A stretch of DNA of 10,059 nt from contig CAZHHJ010000089.1 of NCBI GenBank assembly GCA_964531295.1, forward strand, positions 1-10,059. The letters are read 5' to 3'. This document shows, one piece after another, positions 1 through 6,708 of the stretch. The stretch comes from JAAYJK01 sp964531295 (lineage in GTDB: Bacteria; Bacillota; Syntrophomonadia; Syntrophomonadales; Syntrophomonadaceae). Under the pieces are notes generated by a model, which saw only the letters and a program-made list of their open reading frames with translations, ran no database searches and was not told the DNA's origin. Both the position numbers and the translations under genes were made by a program. Each line of letters begins with the position of its first letter. The first letter of the stretch is position 1.

Positions 1-456
1 CCAGACATCATAGTTGCTAACCAAAGCGATGTGATAAATAAAGGGGCCCAGCCGTTCTATACCAATTCTACCCATTTGCCGGTAGGGTATACAGATGATA
101 TATTCCGGGCCATGACCCTGCAGGATCCCTTGCAGAGCATGTATACCGGCGGCACCACCTTCCACATGTTTTTGGGTGAAGCCCTGCCGGACAATCAATC
201 AGTAAAAAATCTGGTTAAAAAGGCCTGCGAGCAGTTCAAGATGCCTTATTACTATATATCACCTACCTTCAGTATTTGTCCGCAGCACGGTTATCTTACC
301 GGTGAATATGCTACCTGCCCAGTCTGTGAAAATGCAGGACAGGAGACCATCTGTGAGGTATATTCTCGGGTAGTGGGTTATCTGCGGCCGGTAGACCAGT
401 GGAATGAAGGCAAACAGCAGGAATTTAGGAATCGCAAAACCTATAATATTGGATAA
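1..456 (+). CDS. nrdD: Anaerobic (class III) ribonucleoside-triphosphate reductase, C-terminal part
   Basis: This is the 3' end of the gene, with the reading frame open to the left edge; about 151 residues are visible. The enzyme reduces ribonucleoside triphosphates to dNTPs under anoxic conditions with a glycyl radical. Visible marks are the FYTNSTHLPV segment and TGGTTFHMFLGE, both typical of the NrdD barrel, and then a zinc motif of the CPxHG...CPxC type (visible residues C93, H96, C106, C109). The radical site follows as RVVGYLRPV, with the candidate glycine at visible residue 126 (nt 376-378), about 25 residues from the C-terminus as expected, and then the NEGKQQEF tail. The gene for the activase lies 21 nt downstream, which confirms the assignment. 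The N-terminal ATP-cone and most of the catalytic barrel are outside the window. Identity is secure from motifs and context. Confidence 0.95.
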   Translation, partial: PDIIVANQSDVINKGAQPFYTNSTHLPVGYTDDIFRAMTLQDPLQSMYTGGTTFHMFLGEALPDNQSVKNLVKKACEQFKMPYYYISPTFSICPQHGYLTGEYATCPVCENAGQETICEVYSRVVGYLRPVDQWNEGKQQEFRNRKTYNIG

Positions 457-462
457 TATAGC

Positions 463-467
463 AGGAG
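463..467 (+). promoter_or_regulatory. Ribosome binding site of nrdG
   Basis: AGGAG lies 10 nt before the ATG at 478, within the 21-nt spacer after the nrdD stop codon. It supports the chosen nrdG start and translation from a shared nrdD-nrdG transcript. Confidence 0.6.
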
Positions 468-477
468 CAAGAAAATA

Positions 478-1194
478 ATGAAATTTGCAGGTATGATAAA
501 ACAGAGTCTGGTCGATTACCCCGGGAAAATAGCCCTGGTGCTGTTTGCCCGGGGCTGCAATTTCTGCTGTCCATATTGCCATAATGGACATTTGCTTATT
601 AAACCGGGGAAAGCAGGGGCCGATTATATCAGCCTGCAGGAAGTACTGGACTTTTTAAATGAAAGAAAAGATTTTTTGGATGCGGTGGTGGTAAGCGGAG
701 GTGAGCCCTGTCTGAACCAGGAACTCCCCGACGCCTTAAGTAAAATAAAAGACGCTGGTTATCTAAGCAAGCTGGACACTAATGGCAGCAGAACCTCTAT
801 GCTGAGCGACCTATCGGTAAGATTTCTTCTGGATTATGTGGCCATGGATATCAAAGGAGTCCTGGAATATAATAAATACCGGGAGGCCTGCGGCGGCCGC
901 TTGAGCAGCGAGGACTTTTTTAATGTAAAAGGCTCTATCCACCTTTTGAAAAATGCCGATATGGAGGTAGAGTTCAGGACTACTGTTGTGCCCTGCTTAC
1001 ATACTCCGGAAGATATTATAGCCATAGCCAAATACATAGAAGGAGCTCCCAAATACAGCCTGCAGCAGTTTAATCCCCGGAATACCCTAAACCCAGATTA
1101 TCATAATATAAAACCATATAGCCAGGAAGAACTGCAAGCTATGGCAGATGAATGCCGCAAATATGTCAGGCAAGTACGCTTGATAAATGTTTGA
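478..1194 (+). CDS. nrdG: Anaerobic ribonucleoside-triphosphate reductase activating protein (radical SAM)
   Basis: This 238-residue radical-SAM enzyme should use a [4Fe-4S] cluster and S-adenosylmethionine to install the glycyl radical on NrdD in the cytoplasm. The cluster motif CxxxCxxC is at C27, C31 and C34 within GCNFCCPYCHNG, and the SAM-binding GGEP motif is at residues 74-77. The N-terminal pattern FAGMIKQSLVDYPGK is characteristic of the longer NrdG-like activase subfamily common in Clostridia and archaea, which is larger than the roughly 155-residue E. coli NrdG. It starts 21 nt after nrdD with a ribosome binding site at 463-467, so the two genes are very probably one operon. The pairing with nrdD makes a pyruvate formate-lyase activase role unlikely. 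No internal damage is seen and all cluster ligands are present. Confidence 0.93.
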   Translation: MKFAGMIKQSLVDYPGKIALVLFARGCNFCCPYCHNGHLLIKPGKAGADYISLQEVLDFLNERKDFLDAVVVSGGEPCLNQELPDALSKIKDAGYLSKLDTNGSRTSMLSDLSVRFLLDYVAMDIKGVLEYNKYREACGGRLSSEDFFNVKGSIHLLKNADMEVEFRTTVVPCLHTPEDIIAIAKYIEGAPKYSLQQFNPRNTLNPDYHNIKPYSQEELQAMADECRKYVRQVRLINV

Positions 1195-1253
1195 GGACTA
1201 CCTTGGTTATCATTTCCTGCCGCCTACAAGCAGAAATGCCCAGCAGAGCACAT

Positions 1254-1262
1254 GAGGGGGGA
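1254..1262 (+). promoter_or_regulatory. Ribosome binding site that favours a TTG start for recQ
   Basis: A purine run GAGGGGGGA ends 4 nt before the TTG at 1267. The in-frame ATG at 1252 lies inside the upstream edge of this run and has no Shine-Dalgarno of its own (the preceding bases are AGCAGAGCAC). The layout therefore favours TTG as the initiator. Confidence 0.5.
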
Positions 1263-1266
1263 CACC

Positions 1267-3420
1267 TTGAATTCCAGCATACGAGAAGTTTTGAAAAAAT
1301 ATTTTGGCTACAGTGAATTCAAACCTGGTCAGGAGGCTATTATCAACAACACCCTGCAAGGCCGGGAGTCACTGGGCATAATACCTACTGGAGGGGGCAA
1401 ATCGCTATGTTATCAAATTCCCGCCCTGCTTTTGCCTGGTATTAGTGTAGTTGTATCACCCTTGATTGCCTTGATGAAGGATCAGGTAGATGCTCTCCAG
1501 CAGCTGGGAATCCCGGCCACCTATATCAGCAGTGCTCTAAGTCCCCAGGAAATACAGTGGCGTTTGCAACAGACTTCTCAAGGTAAATATAAACTGCTTT
1601 ATGCTGCCCCGGAACGCCTGACTTCAAAATACTTCTCCGGGCTGGCAGAAAACATCAAAATATCTATGATTGCTATTGATGAGGCCCACTGCGTTTCCCA
1701 ATGGGGTCATGATTTTCGTCCCAGTTACGCTGCCATTGCCCCCTGGATTGCCTCCATGCCCTACCGGCCCGTAATTACCGCATTTACTGCTACTGCCAGT
1801 GACCGGGTGCGGGAAGATATAATCCATCTACTGTCCTTGGATAATCCCAGTATTCATCTGATCGGATTCGATCGGCCCAGTTTGCATTTTACAGTGATAA
1901 AAGGAAGCGATAAAAAGAAGTTCGTAGAACAGTATATAAAAAACCATGCCCAGCAATCAGGAATTATCTATGCCGCTACCCGCAAGGAAGTGGACAGCAT
2001 TTACACTTACCTTAAATCCGGGGGCATCCAGGTGGGACGATACCATGCCGGATTAAGCATTGAAGAGAGGAACCAGAGCCAGGAAGCTTTTCTATATGAT
2101 GAGATTAAGGTTATGGCGGCCACTAATGCCTTCGGTTTGGGGATTGACAAATCTAACATACGCTACGTGATCCATCATAATATGCCGCGCAGTCTAGAGT
2201 CCTATTACCAGGAAGCGGGTCGAGCAGGGCGCGACGGCGAAAAGGGAGATTGTATTCTTTTATACAGTGCAGCCGATATTCAAACCCAGAAATTTCTAAT
2301 AGAACAGACTATCTCATCTGAAGAGAGAAAAGAAGAAGAATACCGGAAAATGCAGACCATGATAGACTATTGTCATACTACCCGCTGCCTGCGGCAGAGC
2401 ATCCTGGAGTATTTCGGAGAAGCAAACCTGCCCGAGAACTGCGGAAACTGCGCTAACTGCAACCAGGATTATGAAAGCCAGGACCTGACTATCGAAGCCC
2501 AGAAGATATTCTCCTGCATTAAGAGGATGAACCAGCAATATGGTATAAATCTGGTAGCTTCGGTACTCAAGGGATCACAGAATAAGAGGATACGAGAACT
2601 TGGACTTGATCAGCTGTCCACTTATGGCATTATGAATGACATGAAAATTGCGGCTATAAGTGATCTGATTAACATCCTGGCTGCCGAAGACTACATCTAT
2701 ACCACCGGAGGACAGTACCCGGTTGTAAGGCTTAGACCCAATGCGGTACCGGTCTTGAGGAGCCAAACCCGGGTAATCTTGAGGATGCCGTCCCGGTCTG
2801 TGAAAGTCCAGGAAGATAGTCAGCTGTTCCAGGCACTCTGCACCCTGCGCCAGAAGATAGCCAAAAAGGAGCAGGTTCCGCCTTATGTAATCTTTCATGA
2901 CCTTACGCTAAGAGAGATGAGTGCCCGGCTGCCAGTGGATAATAACTCCATGTTGGCGATCAGCGGGGTCGGTGAAATAAAATTGCAGAAATATGGACAG
3001 TTGTTTATGGACCTTATTCGACCCTTCACTTTAGAAAAAGAGAAGAGCAGCAGTATACTAGATGCTCATACATCGGCCTCGGGAAAAGACCCCAAGACAC
3101 CCAGTCATATAGTGAGCTGGGACTTATACCAGATGGGGAATACCATAGCTGAGATAGCCAGGCAACGGAGACTGAGTAATTTAACCGTGCAGGATCATAT
3201 ACTCAGGTGTGCCCGGGAAGGATATGCTATTAATTGGCGGGAGATTCTAAGTGAAGAAGAAGAAGCTTGTATCCGGGAAGCGCTGGATAGAGTCGGTGGG
3301 GACAAACTCAAGCCCATCAAAGAAGCTCTGCCCGAGGAAATAAGTTACTTTGCCATAAAAGCGGCAATTTGCCAACGGCAGTTGACTGAAGCACCTATCC
3401 TCGGGGCAGGAGAGGAATAA
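1267..3420 (+). CDS. recQ: ATP-dependent DNA helicase RecQ
   Basis: This is a 717-residue 3'-5' superfamily 2 DNA helicase that acts in recombination and repair of stalled forks. Numbered from the TTG start, it has motif 0 (FGYSEFKPGQ, residues 13-22), Walker A TGGGKS with K45, DEAH at 138-141 followed by the RecQ aromatic-rich loop CVSQWGHDFRP, motif III TAFTATA, and motif VI QEAGRAGRDG at 315-324. The RecQ zinc site follows with C374, C392, C395 and C398. Next come an RQC winged-helix region (about 410-510) and an HRDC domain (about 519-587). Beyond HRDC is an extra segment (about 612-717) with a helix-turn-helix-like pattern (YQMGNTIAEIARQRRLSNLT), known from many Firmicute RecQ proteins. 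An ATG at 1252 would add five residues but has no ribosome binding site. It lies 72 nt after nrdG on the same strand with no terminator between, so co-transcription is likely. Confidence 0.95.
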   Translation: MNSSIREVLKKYFGYSEFKPGQEAIINNTLQGRESLGIIPTGGGKSLCYQIPALLLPGISVVVSPLIALMKDQVDALQQLGIPATYISSALSPQEIQWRLQQTSQGKYKLLYAAPERLTSKYFSGLAENIKISMIAIDEAHCVSQWGHDFRPSYAAIAPWIASMPYRPVITAFTATASDRVREDIIHLLSLDNPSIHLIGFDRPSLHFTVIKGSDKKKFVEQYIKNHAQQSGIIYAATRKEVDSIYTYLKSGGIQVGRYHAGLSIEERNQSQEAFLYDEIKVMAATNAFGLGIDKSNIRYVIHHNMPRSLESYYQEAGRAGRDGEKGDCILLYSAADIQTQKFLIEQTISSEERKEEEYRKMQTMIDYCHTTRCLRQSILEYFGEANLPENCGNCANCNQDYESQDLTIEAQKIFSCIKRMNQQYGINLVASVLKGSQNKRIRELGLDQLSTYGIMNDMKIAAISDLINILAAEDYIYTTGGQYPVVRLRPNAVPVLRSQTRVILRMPSRSVKVQEDSQLFQALCTLRQKIAKKEQVPPYVIFHDLTLREMSARLPVDNNSMLAISGVGEIKLQKYGQLFMDLIRPFTLEKEKSSSILDAHTSASGKDPKTPSHIVSWDLYQMGNTIAEIARQRRLSNLTVQDHILRCAREGYAINWREILSEEEEACIREALDRVGGDKLKPIKEALPEEISYFAIKAAICQRQLTEAPILGAGEE

Positions 3421-3502
3421 GGAAACTTTCCGCAAGCTAGCAGACCCGGGATACATGAAATGCCGCAGGTATAAGATGGTTATTTCAGCCCGATCAGTGT
3501 AA

Positions 3503-3532
3503 TATACATCAGCGGCTGCAAAGATATATAAT
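3503..3532 (+). promoter_or_regulatory. Candidate sigma-A promoter for the 91-aa gene
   Basis: A perfect -10 hexamer TATAAT (3527-3532) is preceded at 18 bp by TATACA (3503-3508, four of six matches to TTGACA). Transcription would begin near 3539 and give a leader of about 115 nt. The AT-rich context can produce TATAAT by chance, so this is tentative. Confidence 0.4.
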
Positions 3533-3549
3533 AAGGAATGAAAAACGAC

Positions 3550-3582
3550 TGCCTTTCCGGGCTGCACATGCGGCAGCAGGCA
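3550..3582 (+). promoter_or_regulatory. Hairpin in the leader of the 91-aa gene
   Basis: TGCCT (3550-3554) pairs with AGGCA (3578-3582), and GCTGC (3561-3565) pairs with GCAGC (3573-3577). A six-base bulge separates the two stems on the 5' side and a seven-base loop closes them. No T-run follows, so it does not look like a terminator of recQ. It would sit near the 5' end of the transcript from the promoter proposed at 3503-3532. Confidence 0.35.
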
Positions 3583-3614
3583 AACTGTACTATACTGTAT
3601 TTAACGGGGTGAGA

Positions 3615-3631
3615 GCCTGGAAGAAGCAGGC
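3615..3631 (+). promoter_or_regulatory. Second leader hairpin just upstream of the ribosome binding site
   Basis: GCCTG (3615-3619) pairs with CAGGC (3627-3631) around a seven-base purine-rich loop, 8 nt before the AAGGAGG at 3640-3646. The segment AGCAGGC in its 3' arm also occurs in the 3' arm of the upstream hairpin (3575-3581). GCCTG at 3615 could therefore pair with either copy. Confidence 0.3.
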
Positions 3632-3653
3632 CAATGGTTAAGGAGGATGCTAG

Positions 3654-3929
3654 ATGAGTAAATTCGATCACATAGACGGCCTTCCCGATGAAGAGCAGAT
3701 TCTAGCCTGGAGTGAGGAGTTTTTCTTCAATCTCTTAAATTTATTGAATGCCTTTTTTTGCAACGTTGAGCTCCAAGATGCGGCCGAACGTATGAGCTTG
3801 ATACCTTTTGACAGATTGGTAGTGGAGCAACTGATAGATGAAAGTGATGATATCAAAGCTATAGCAAAGGCCAGAGTTCTAGAACTGGCTGAAATGGAAG
3901 TAAGTTTTTTAAAAGCTTACAGTGATTAA
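3654..3929 (+). CDS. Small acidic protein of unknown function
   Basis: The product is 91 residues, and I do not recognise its family. The ATG has a near-ideal Shine-Dalgarno AAGGAGG at 3640-3646 with 7-nt spacing, which makes it a convincing gene. The sequence is acidic, with many Asp and Glu residues in both halves. It is predicted to be mostly helical, with a central hydrophobic stretch FFFNLLNLLNAFF (residues 23-35) that is short and amphipathic-looking rather than a clear membrane span. There is no signal peptide and only one cysteine. It stands alone between recQ and a convergent operon and has its own candidate promoter and structured leader. It may be followed by a tiny ORF at 3950. 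A role in protein-protein contact is possible but has no support from the sequence. Confidence 0.75.
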   Translation: MSKFDHIDGLPDEEQILAWSEEFFFNLLNLLNAFFCNVELQDAAERMSLIPFDRLVVEQLIDESDDIKAIAKARVLELAEMEVSFLKAYSD

Positions 3930-3936
3930 CTGTTAC

Positions 3937-3942
3937 AAGGAG
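3937..3942 (+). promoter_or_regulatory. Ribosome binding site of the 27-aa ORF
   Basis: AAGGAG lies 7 nt before the GTG at 3950 and 8 nt after the stop codon of the 91-aa gene. It is the main argument that the short frame is translated. Confidence 0.4.
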
Positions 3943-3949
3943 TAAATCC

Positions 3950-4033
3950 GTGCGTGATATTGCCAGTAAACTATTTAATAAAACTCCAAAAGGCATAGAA
4001 CAATTAACCCAGCTTTTTAAAAAAGGCTCTTAG
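3950..4033 (+). CDS. Possible 27-residue basic peptide
   Basis: This short frame starts at GTG with AAGGAG at optimal distance, 20 nt after the 91-aa gene. It encodes a basic peptide with lysines throughout (MRDIASKLFNKTPK at the start, ending FKKGS) that could form an amphipathic helix. Its lysine codons near 4019-4024 coincide with the A-run that forms the T-tract of the minus-strand terminator. Its TAG stop (4031-4033) lies inside the terminator hairpin. The overlap could mean that the frame is accidental, or that it is a real small gene sharing sequence with the terminator. I recognise no family. Confidence 0.35.
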   Translation: MRDIASKLFNKTPKGIEQLTQLFKKGS

Positions 4034-4066
4034 TTACAGTGGAACACGTTCCGCTGTAACTAAGAG
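4019..4066 (-). terminator. Rho-independent terminator of the minus-strand operon
   Basis: A 40-nt near-perfect inverted repeat occupies 4027-4066. It has a 13-bp perfect outer stem (CTCTTAGTTACAG at 4027-4039 with its complement at 4054-4066), a T-G wobble, and an inner GGAAC/GTTCC stem. On the minus strand the hairpin is followed by CC and then six T (4024 down to 4019). It begins 39 nt after the stop codon of the DUF2207 gene. On the plus strand the downstream side has no T-run, so it is not a clear plus-strand terminator, although the stem could still slow convergent transcription. Confidence 0.88.
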
Positions 4067-4105
4067 CGTGAGTCCTGTTGTAAAAAGAACGTCAGGCTGT
4101 AACCC

Positions 4106-6004
4106 TTACCTGCCTCCGTAGCTGCCGCCACCGCCGCCGCCACCACCACCACCGGAGAACCCGCCGCCGCCGCCGGAGCCCGATGAAGCTTTGCTGGCTG
4201 CCTTCTGAGCAGTTTGCAGGGAGCGTTCCAAGGAACTCCCGATGCCATCGAAAGAATTACTTAAAGTATTTAGGGCATTGTAATTTCCGTACATTAACCA
4301 CCCGTAACCGAATTGGTAGTCTCCATCCTGCATATTGGGGAATACCAATTCCAGTTGTTTTATAACTTCTTTCGCCACTCCCAGGGTAACAGCAAAAACT
4401 AAATAATGTTCCCATATGATGAGGCTGGGTATTTCATGGCGTTGCATTTCCGAAAAATGCTCGAGGAATTTCTTAAATGCCTGCCAGCGCGTATAATCTT
4501 CCTGTCCGGATAACGAGCGTCGGTTAAACAGACGGGGTATGAGCATTATTATAGCTCCGGCAATTATCAATGAATAACCTATAATGCCTATTTTAGGTGC
4601 TAATATAAAGCCAAGCACAAAGAGTCCAAGTCCTCCTAATAAGGTTAAAAGCGGCATTTTGCCATTATCGTCAAAGAAATTATATTCTTCTCCTTGAGCA
4701 ATTAAGCCGGAAGTCCACTCTTGCCAAAATGCATAGAAGGATTCTCCGTATCTTTTTGCATAATTTTCTATATCCGTTAAATAAATATATCCCTTGCCTC
4801 CGCCTATGTCATCTTTGAGAAATTCTATCAGTTCTTTTTCATGAGGCGCTAATATTGCTTCCTCTGGTTTTCTTAATGCAGCCGGTTCCGGTGCAGGCAA
4901 AAAGCTTAATATGTAGGTAGCAACTTCCTTAGTACCCAATAATTTGCGCACCTGTACAGTGTCTTCCTCCAGAAAGAGGAATTTACGTCTGGCTAAATCT
5001 AAAATAGTTGCCGTGATATCTTGAGCCTTCATCTTTTTAAAGTTCCATAATACACTTAGTTCTGCCGGGCTGTAACTGGCCGGCAAGTCGCGGTAATAAT
5101 CGCCATCGAAACTCACCTGGTGTTTGCGCCCGAATCTGCGCCACAGCAGGAATGCTACCCCCAGGGCCCCTGCTACTATACCTGCTCCGAGAGCGAGCTC
5201 AAGCTTAGCCAAGATACGCTGCTGGTTGGCTTCTTTGGCCCAGCCTGCTTCTTCGGCTAATATAGTTGCCAAGGCTGCCTGTCCAGTATAGGCTTCTCCC
5301 GGGGCCGCGGTAAATAAGGAGGCCGGCATAAGTACACGACCTTCGAGGAAGGTATAGGGCGGCAAATTATTAACCAACCAGACAACAGTATCTGATCCGG
5401 CAAAGTTTACTTCCCCGGTCAGAGGGCCGTGTCCCCAGATCCTTATATCTTCTCCCTGCTTAAATTGTTCAGTCCCCGGTGGCAGTTTAAGATTCACCAG
5501 GACGCTTGATATTCTATTTCCATTAGCCTCGCCGATGAATTTGCGATACAGTTCAGCTACATCACTGTGAATTTTGACTGCATTTATGACCCGATAAGAC
5601 ACATCAAAGGTCCGGATCTGGTCGTAAGCTGATATGCTCCAATCAATCACAATTTGATTGCCTTCATTTTTAATCAGATAAGTTCCAGGCTCTCCGTATT
5701 CAGTGCCGGGATTAAATTCATAGGGCTGACCGTTTTCGCTGACCTTTACTTCTGTGATGGGGGTATCACCCTGAGGAATCTCGACGTAAAAGCCATTCCA
5801 CTTCCCGGAAAAATCAACGGTTATTCTTTCCGTGACCTGCATGGAGGCATCGGGTAAGACTTGGGCATCAACTACGATCTGGTCCATAGTAAGGGAACGC
5901 TCCGCCTGGGCATCGCCAGGTAAAAAGGCCAGAGTTAAGAGCAAGCCCATAAACAGAGTAAGGAAAGCGATATTAATTTTGCGGAAAAAATTTTTGCTTT
6001 TCAT
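4106..6004 (-). CDS. DUF2207 family membrane protein with glycine-rich tail
   Basis: The protein has 632 residues if it starts at the ATG at 6004, which has AAAGGAG (6019-6013) at 8 nt. Upstream in-frame codons to 6085 lie within lemA and lack such a site. A signal peptide is clear (basic KSKNFFRK, hydrophobic core, likely cut after AQA at residue 34). An exported beta-rich region follows, matching the DUF2207 pattern (TERITVDFSGKWNGFYVEIP). There is a membrane span at about 263-286, a cytoplasmic-looking region with ELSVLWNFKKMKAQDITATILDL, two close spans at about 450-490, and a tail ending in ten consecutive glycines (618-627) and SYGGR. Such a tail is usual in this family. The function is unknown; pairing with LemA is a recurrent arrangement. 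The lemA stop codon overlaps this gene's ribosome binding site, so translation is probably coupled. Confidence 0.88.
   Translation of the reverse strand: MKSKNFFRKINIAFLTLFMGLLLTLAFLPGDAQAERSLTMDQIVVDAQVLPDASMQVTERITVDFSGKWNGFYVEIPQGDTPITEVKVSENGQPYEFNPGTEYGEPGTYLIKNEGNQIVIDWSISAYDQIRTFDVSYRVINAVKIHSDVAELYRKFIGEANGNRISSVLVNLKLPPGTEQFKQGEDIRIWGHGPLTGEVNFAGSDTVVWLVNNLPPYTFLEGRVLMPASLFTAAPGEAYTGQAALATILAEEAGWAKEANQQRILAKLELALGAGIVAGALGVAFLLWRRFGRKHQVSFDGDYYRDLPASYSPAELSVLWNFKKMKAQDITATILDLARRKFLFLEEDTVQVRKLLGTKEVATYILSFLPAPEPAALRKPEEAILAPHEKELIEFLKDDIGGGKGYIYLTDIENYAKRYGESFYAFWQEWTSGLIAQGEEYNFFDDNGKMPLLTLLGGLGLFVLGFILAPKIGIIGYSLIIAGAIIMLIPRLFNRRSLSGQEDYTRWQAFKKFLEHFSEMQRHEIPSLIIWEHYLVFAVTLGVAKEVIKQLELVFPNMQDGDYQFGYGWLMYGNYNALNTLSNSFDGIGSSLERSLQTAQKAASKASSGSGGGGGFSGGGGGGGGGGSYGGR
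4124..4174 (-). repeat. Glycine-codon triplet repeats (GGN) in the DUF2207 tail
   Basis: Ten consecutive glycine codons occupy 4124-4153. After a Ser-Phe interruption, five more lie at 4160-4174. On the plus strand they read as GCC, ACC and CCC triplets. The run is prone to triplet slippage, which would change tail length without breaking the frame. Confidence 0.7.
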
Positions 6005-6017
6005 CAAAGAATCTCCT

Positions 6018-6584
6018 TTAAAACTTAACTTCAACAGCTTGCCGCTCAGCAGGTTCACCTTGCAGTGTAAAATAATCCACCCCACCGAATCCCAGCATCC
6101 CTGCCACCAGATTATTGGGGAATATTTCTATTTTCGTATTGAACTTTTGCACGGTATCATTATAGAATTGCCGGGCAAAAGAAATTTTGTTTTCCGTATC
6201 GCTTAGCTCCCCCTGTAATTGCAGAAAGTTAGTATTAGCCTTCAATTCCGGGTAAGCCTCCGCCACCGCAAATAAGTTTTTTAGGGCTCCGCTCAGCATG
6301 TTTTCCGCCTGGGACTGGGCTTTTACATCTTCAGCATTGATGGCCATGTTTCTGGCCCGGGTAATAGTTTCAAAAGTAGATTGTTCATGTTGGGCATAAC
6401 CCTTGACAGCGTTAACCAGATTAGGTATTAAATCATAACGCCGCTTCAACTGCACATCCACTTGCGACCAGGCATTCTGCACCCTTTGTCTAAGTTGCAC
6501 CAGAGTGTTATAAATGCCAATTAAAAATACGGCTAAAAACACTACCAGCACAGCTATAATAATTATGCTAATCAGCATTTCCAT
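6018..6584 (-). CDS. lemA: LemA family protein
   Basis: The protein has 188 residues, the usual LemA length. An N-terminal membrane anchor (about residues 3-25, ISIIIIAVLVVFLAVFLIG) precedes a helical domain with the family signature: NTLVQLRQRVQNAWSQVDVQLKRRYDLIPNLV compressed near residues 26-57 and YAQHEQ at about 63-68. The C-terminal part has FARQFYNDTVQKFN and IEIFPNN, also typical. The start is ambiguous: the AGGAGGAGG run (6594-6586) is very close to the ATG at 6584 but better spaced for an in-frame ATG at 6578, which would remove two residues. LemA proteins are membrane-anchored with no established biochemical role. The DUF2207 gene follows after 13 nt. The role as an envelope or membrane-remodelling partner is inference. 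Confidence 0.93.
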   Translation of the reverse strand: MEMLISIIIIAVLVVFLAVFLIGIYNTLVQLRQRVQNAWSQVDVQLKRRYDLIPNLVNAVKGYAQHEQSTFETITRARNMAINAEDVKAQSQAENMLSGALKNLFAVAEAYPELKANTNFLQLQGELSDTENKISFARQFYNDTVQKFNTKIEIFPNNLVAGMLGFGGVDYFTLQGEPAERQAVEVKF

Positions 6585-6614
6585 TCCTCCTCCTATAAAT
6601 ATTTTAATTAAGAC

Positions 6615-6689
6615 TTACTTCGCTATTTTCTTGTTAAATCCTGTGAGGTCTCTAAAAATCTCCATTCCATCTGCAGCAAGCGGCCTAAT
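6615..6689 (-). CDS. Possible 24-residue peptide with ATT start
   Basis: In the gap between the zinc-ribbon membrane protein and lemA, a full AAAGGAGG (6702-6695) is followed after 5 nt by ATT. This opens 24 codons ending in TAA. The frame begins IRPLAADGMEIF and ends NKKIAK. No ATG, GTG or TTG is at proper distance; the only in-frame ATG (6665) lacks its own ribosome binding site. ATT initiation is rare (known for infC). Other possibilities are a decayed small gene whose start codon mutated, or a leader peptide. The strong ribosome binding site is otherwise unexplained, since lemA has its own at 6594-6586. Confidence 0.25.
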   Translation of the reverse strand: MRPLAADGMEIFRDLTGFNKKIAK

Positions 6690-6694
6690 AAAAT

Positions 6695-6702
6695 CCTCCT
6701 TT
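6695..6702 (-). promoter_or_regulatory. Orphan Shine-Dalgarno AAAGGAGG
   Basis: This is a perfect Shine-Dalgarno sequence, starting 7 nt after the stop of the zinc-ribbon membrane protein, without a standard start codon at the expected distance. The only codon in position is ATT at 6689. It lies about 110 nt from the lemA start, too far to serve that gene. Confidence 0.45.
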
Positions 6703-6708
6703 CAAAAG

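Noticed and set aside
2575..2898. A 107-codon minus-strand frame inside recQ
   Set aside because: It lies entirely opposite the RQC/HRDC coding region and has no signals of its own.
3455..3502. A 15-codon ATG frame in the gap after recQ
   Set aside because: No Shine-Dalgarno is at working distance, and the frame overlaps the candidate promoter region.
3550..3582. The leader hairpin as a terminator of recQ
   Set aside because: No T-run follows on the plus strand and the stem is bulged.
4027..4066. The long inverted repeat as a bidirectional terminator or a mobile-element end
   Set aside because: The T-run exists only on the minus-strand side. There is no transposase and no direct repeat around it; a terminator explains it fully.
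6005..6085. N-terminal extension of the DUF2207 protein to an ATG at 6085
   Set aside because: It would overlap lemA by 68 nt and lacks a ribosome binding site. The ATG at 6004 has AAAGGAG at 8 nt and starts a textbook signal peptide.
5832..6206. A 124-codon plus-strand frame opposite the DUF2207 gene start and lemA
   Set aside because: It lies antisense to two well-supported genes, has no ribosome binding site and no recognisable protein character.
6585..6640. A promoter for lemA-DUF2207 within the gap (TAAAAT with TTAACA upstream)
   Set aside because: The spacing between the two hexamers is wrong, and the start point would fall on the lemA ribosome binding site.
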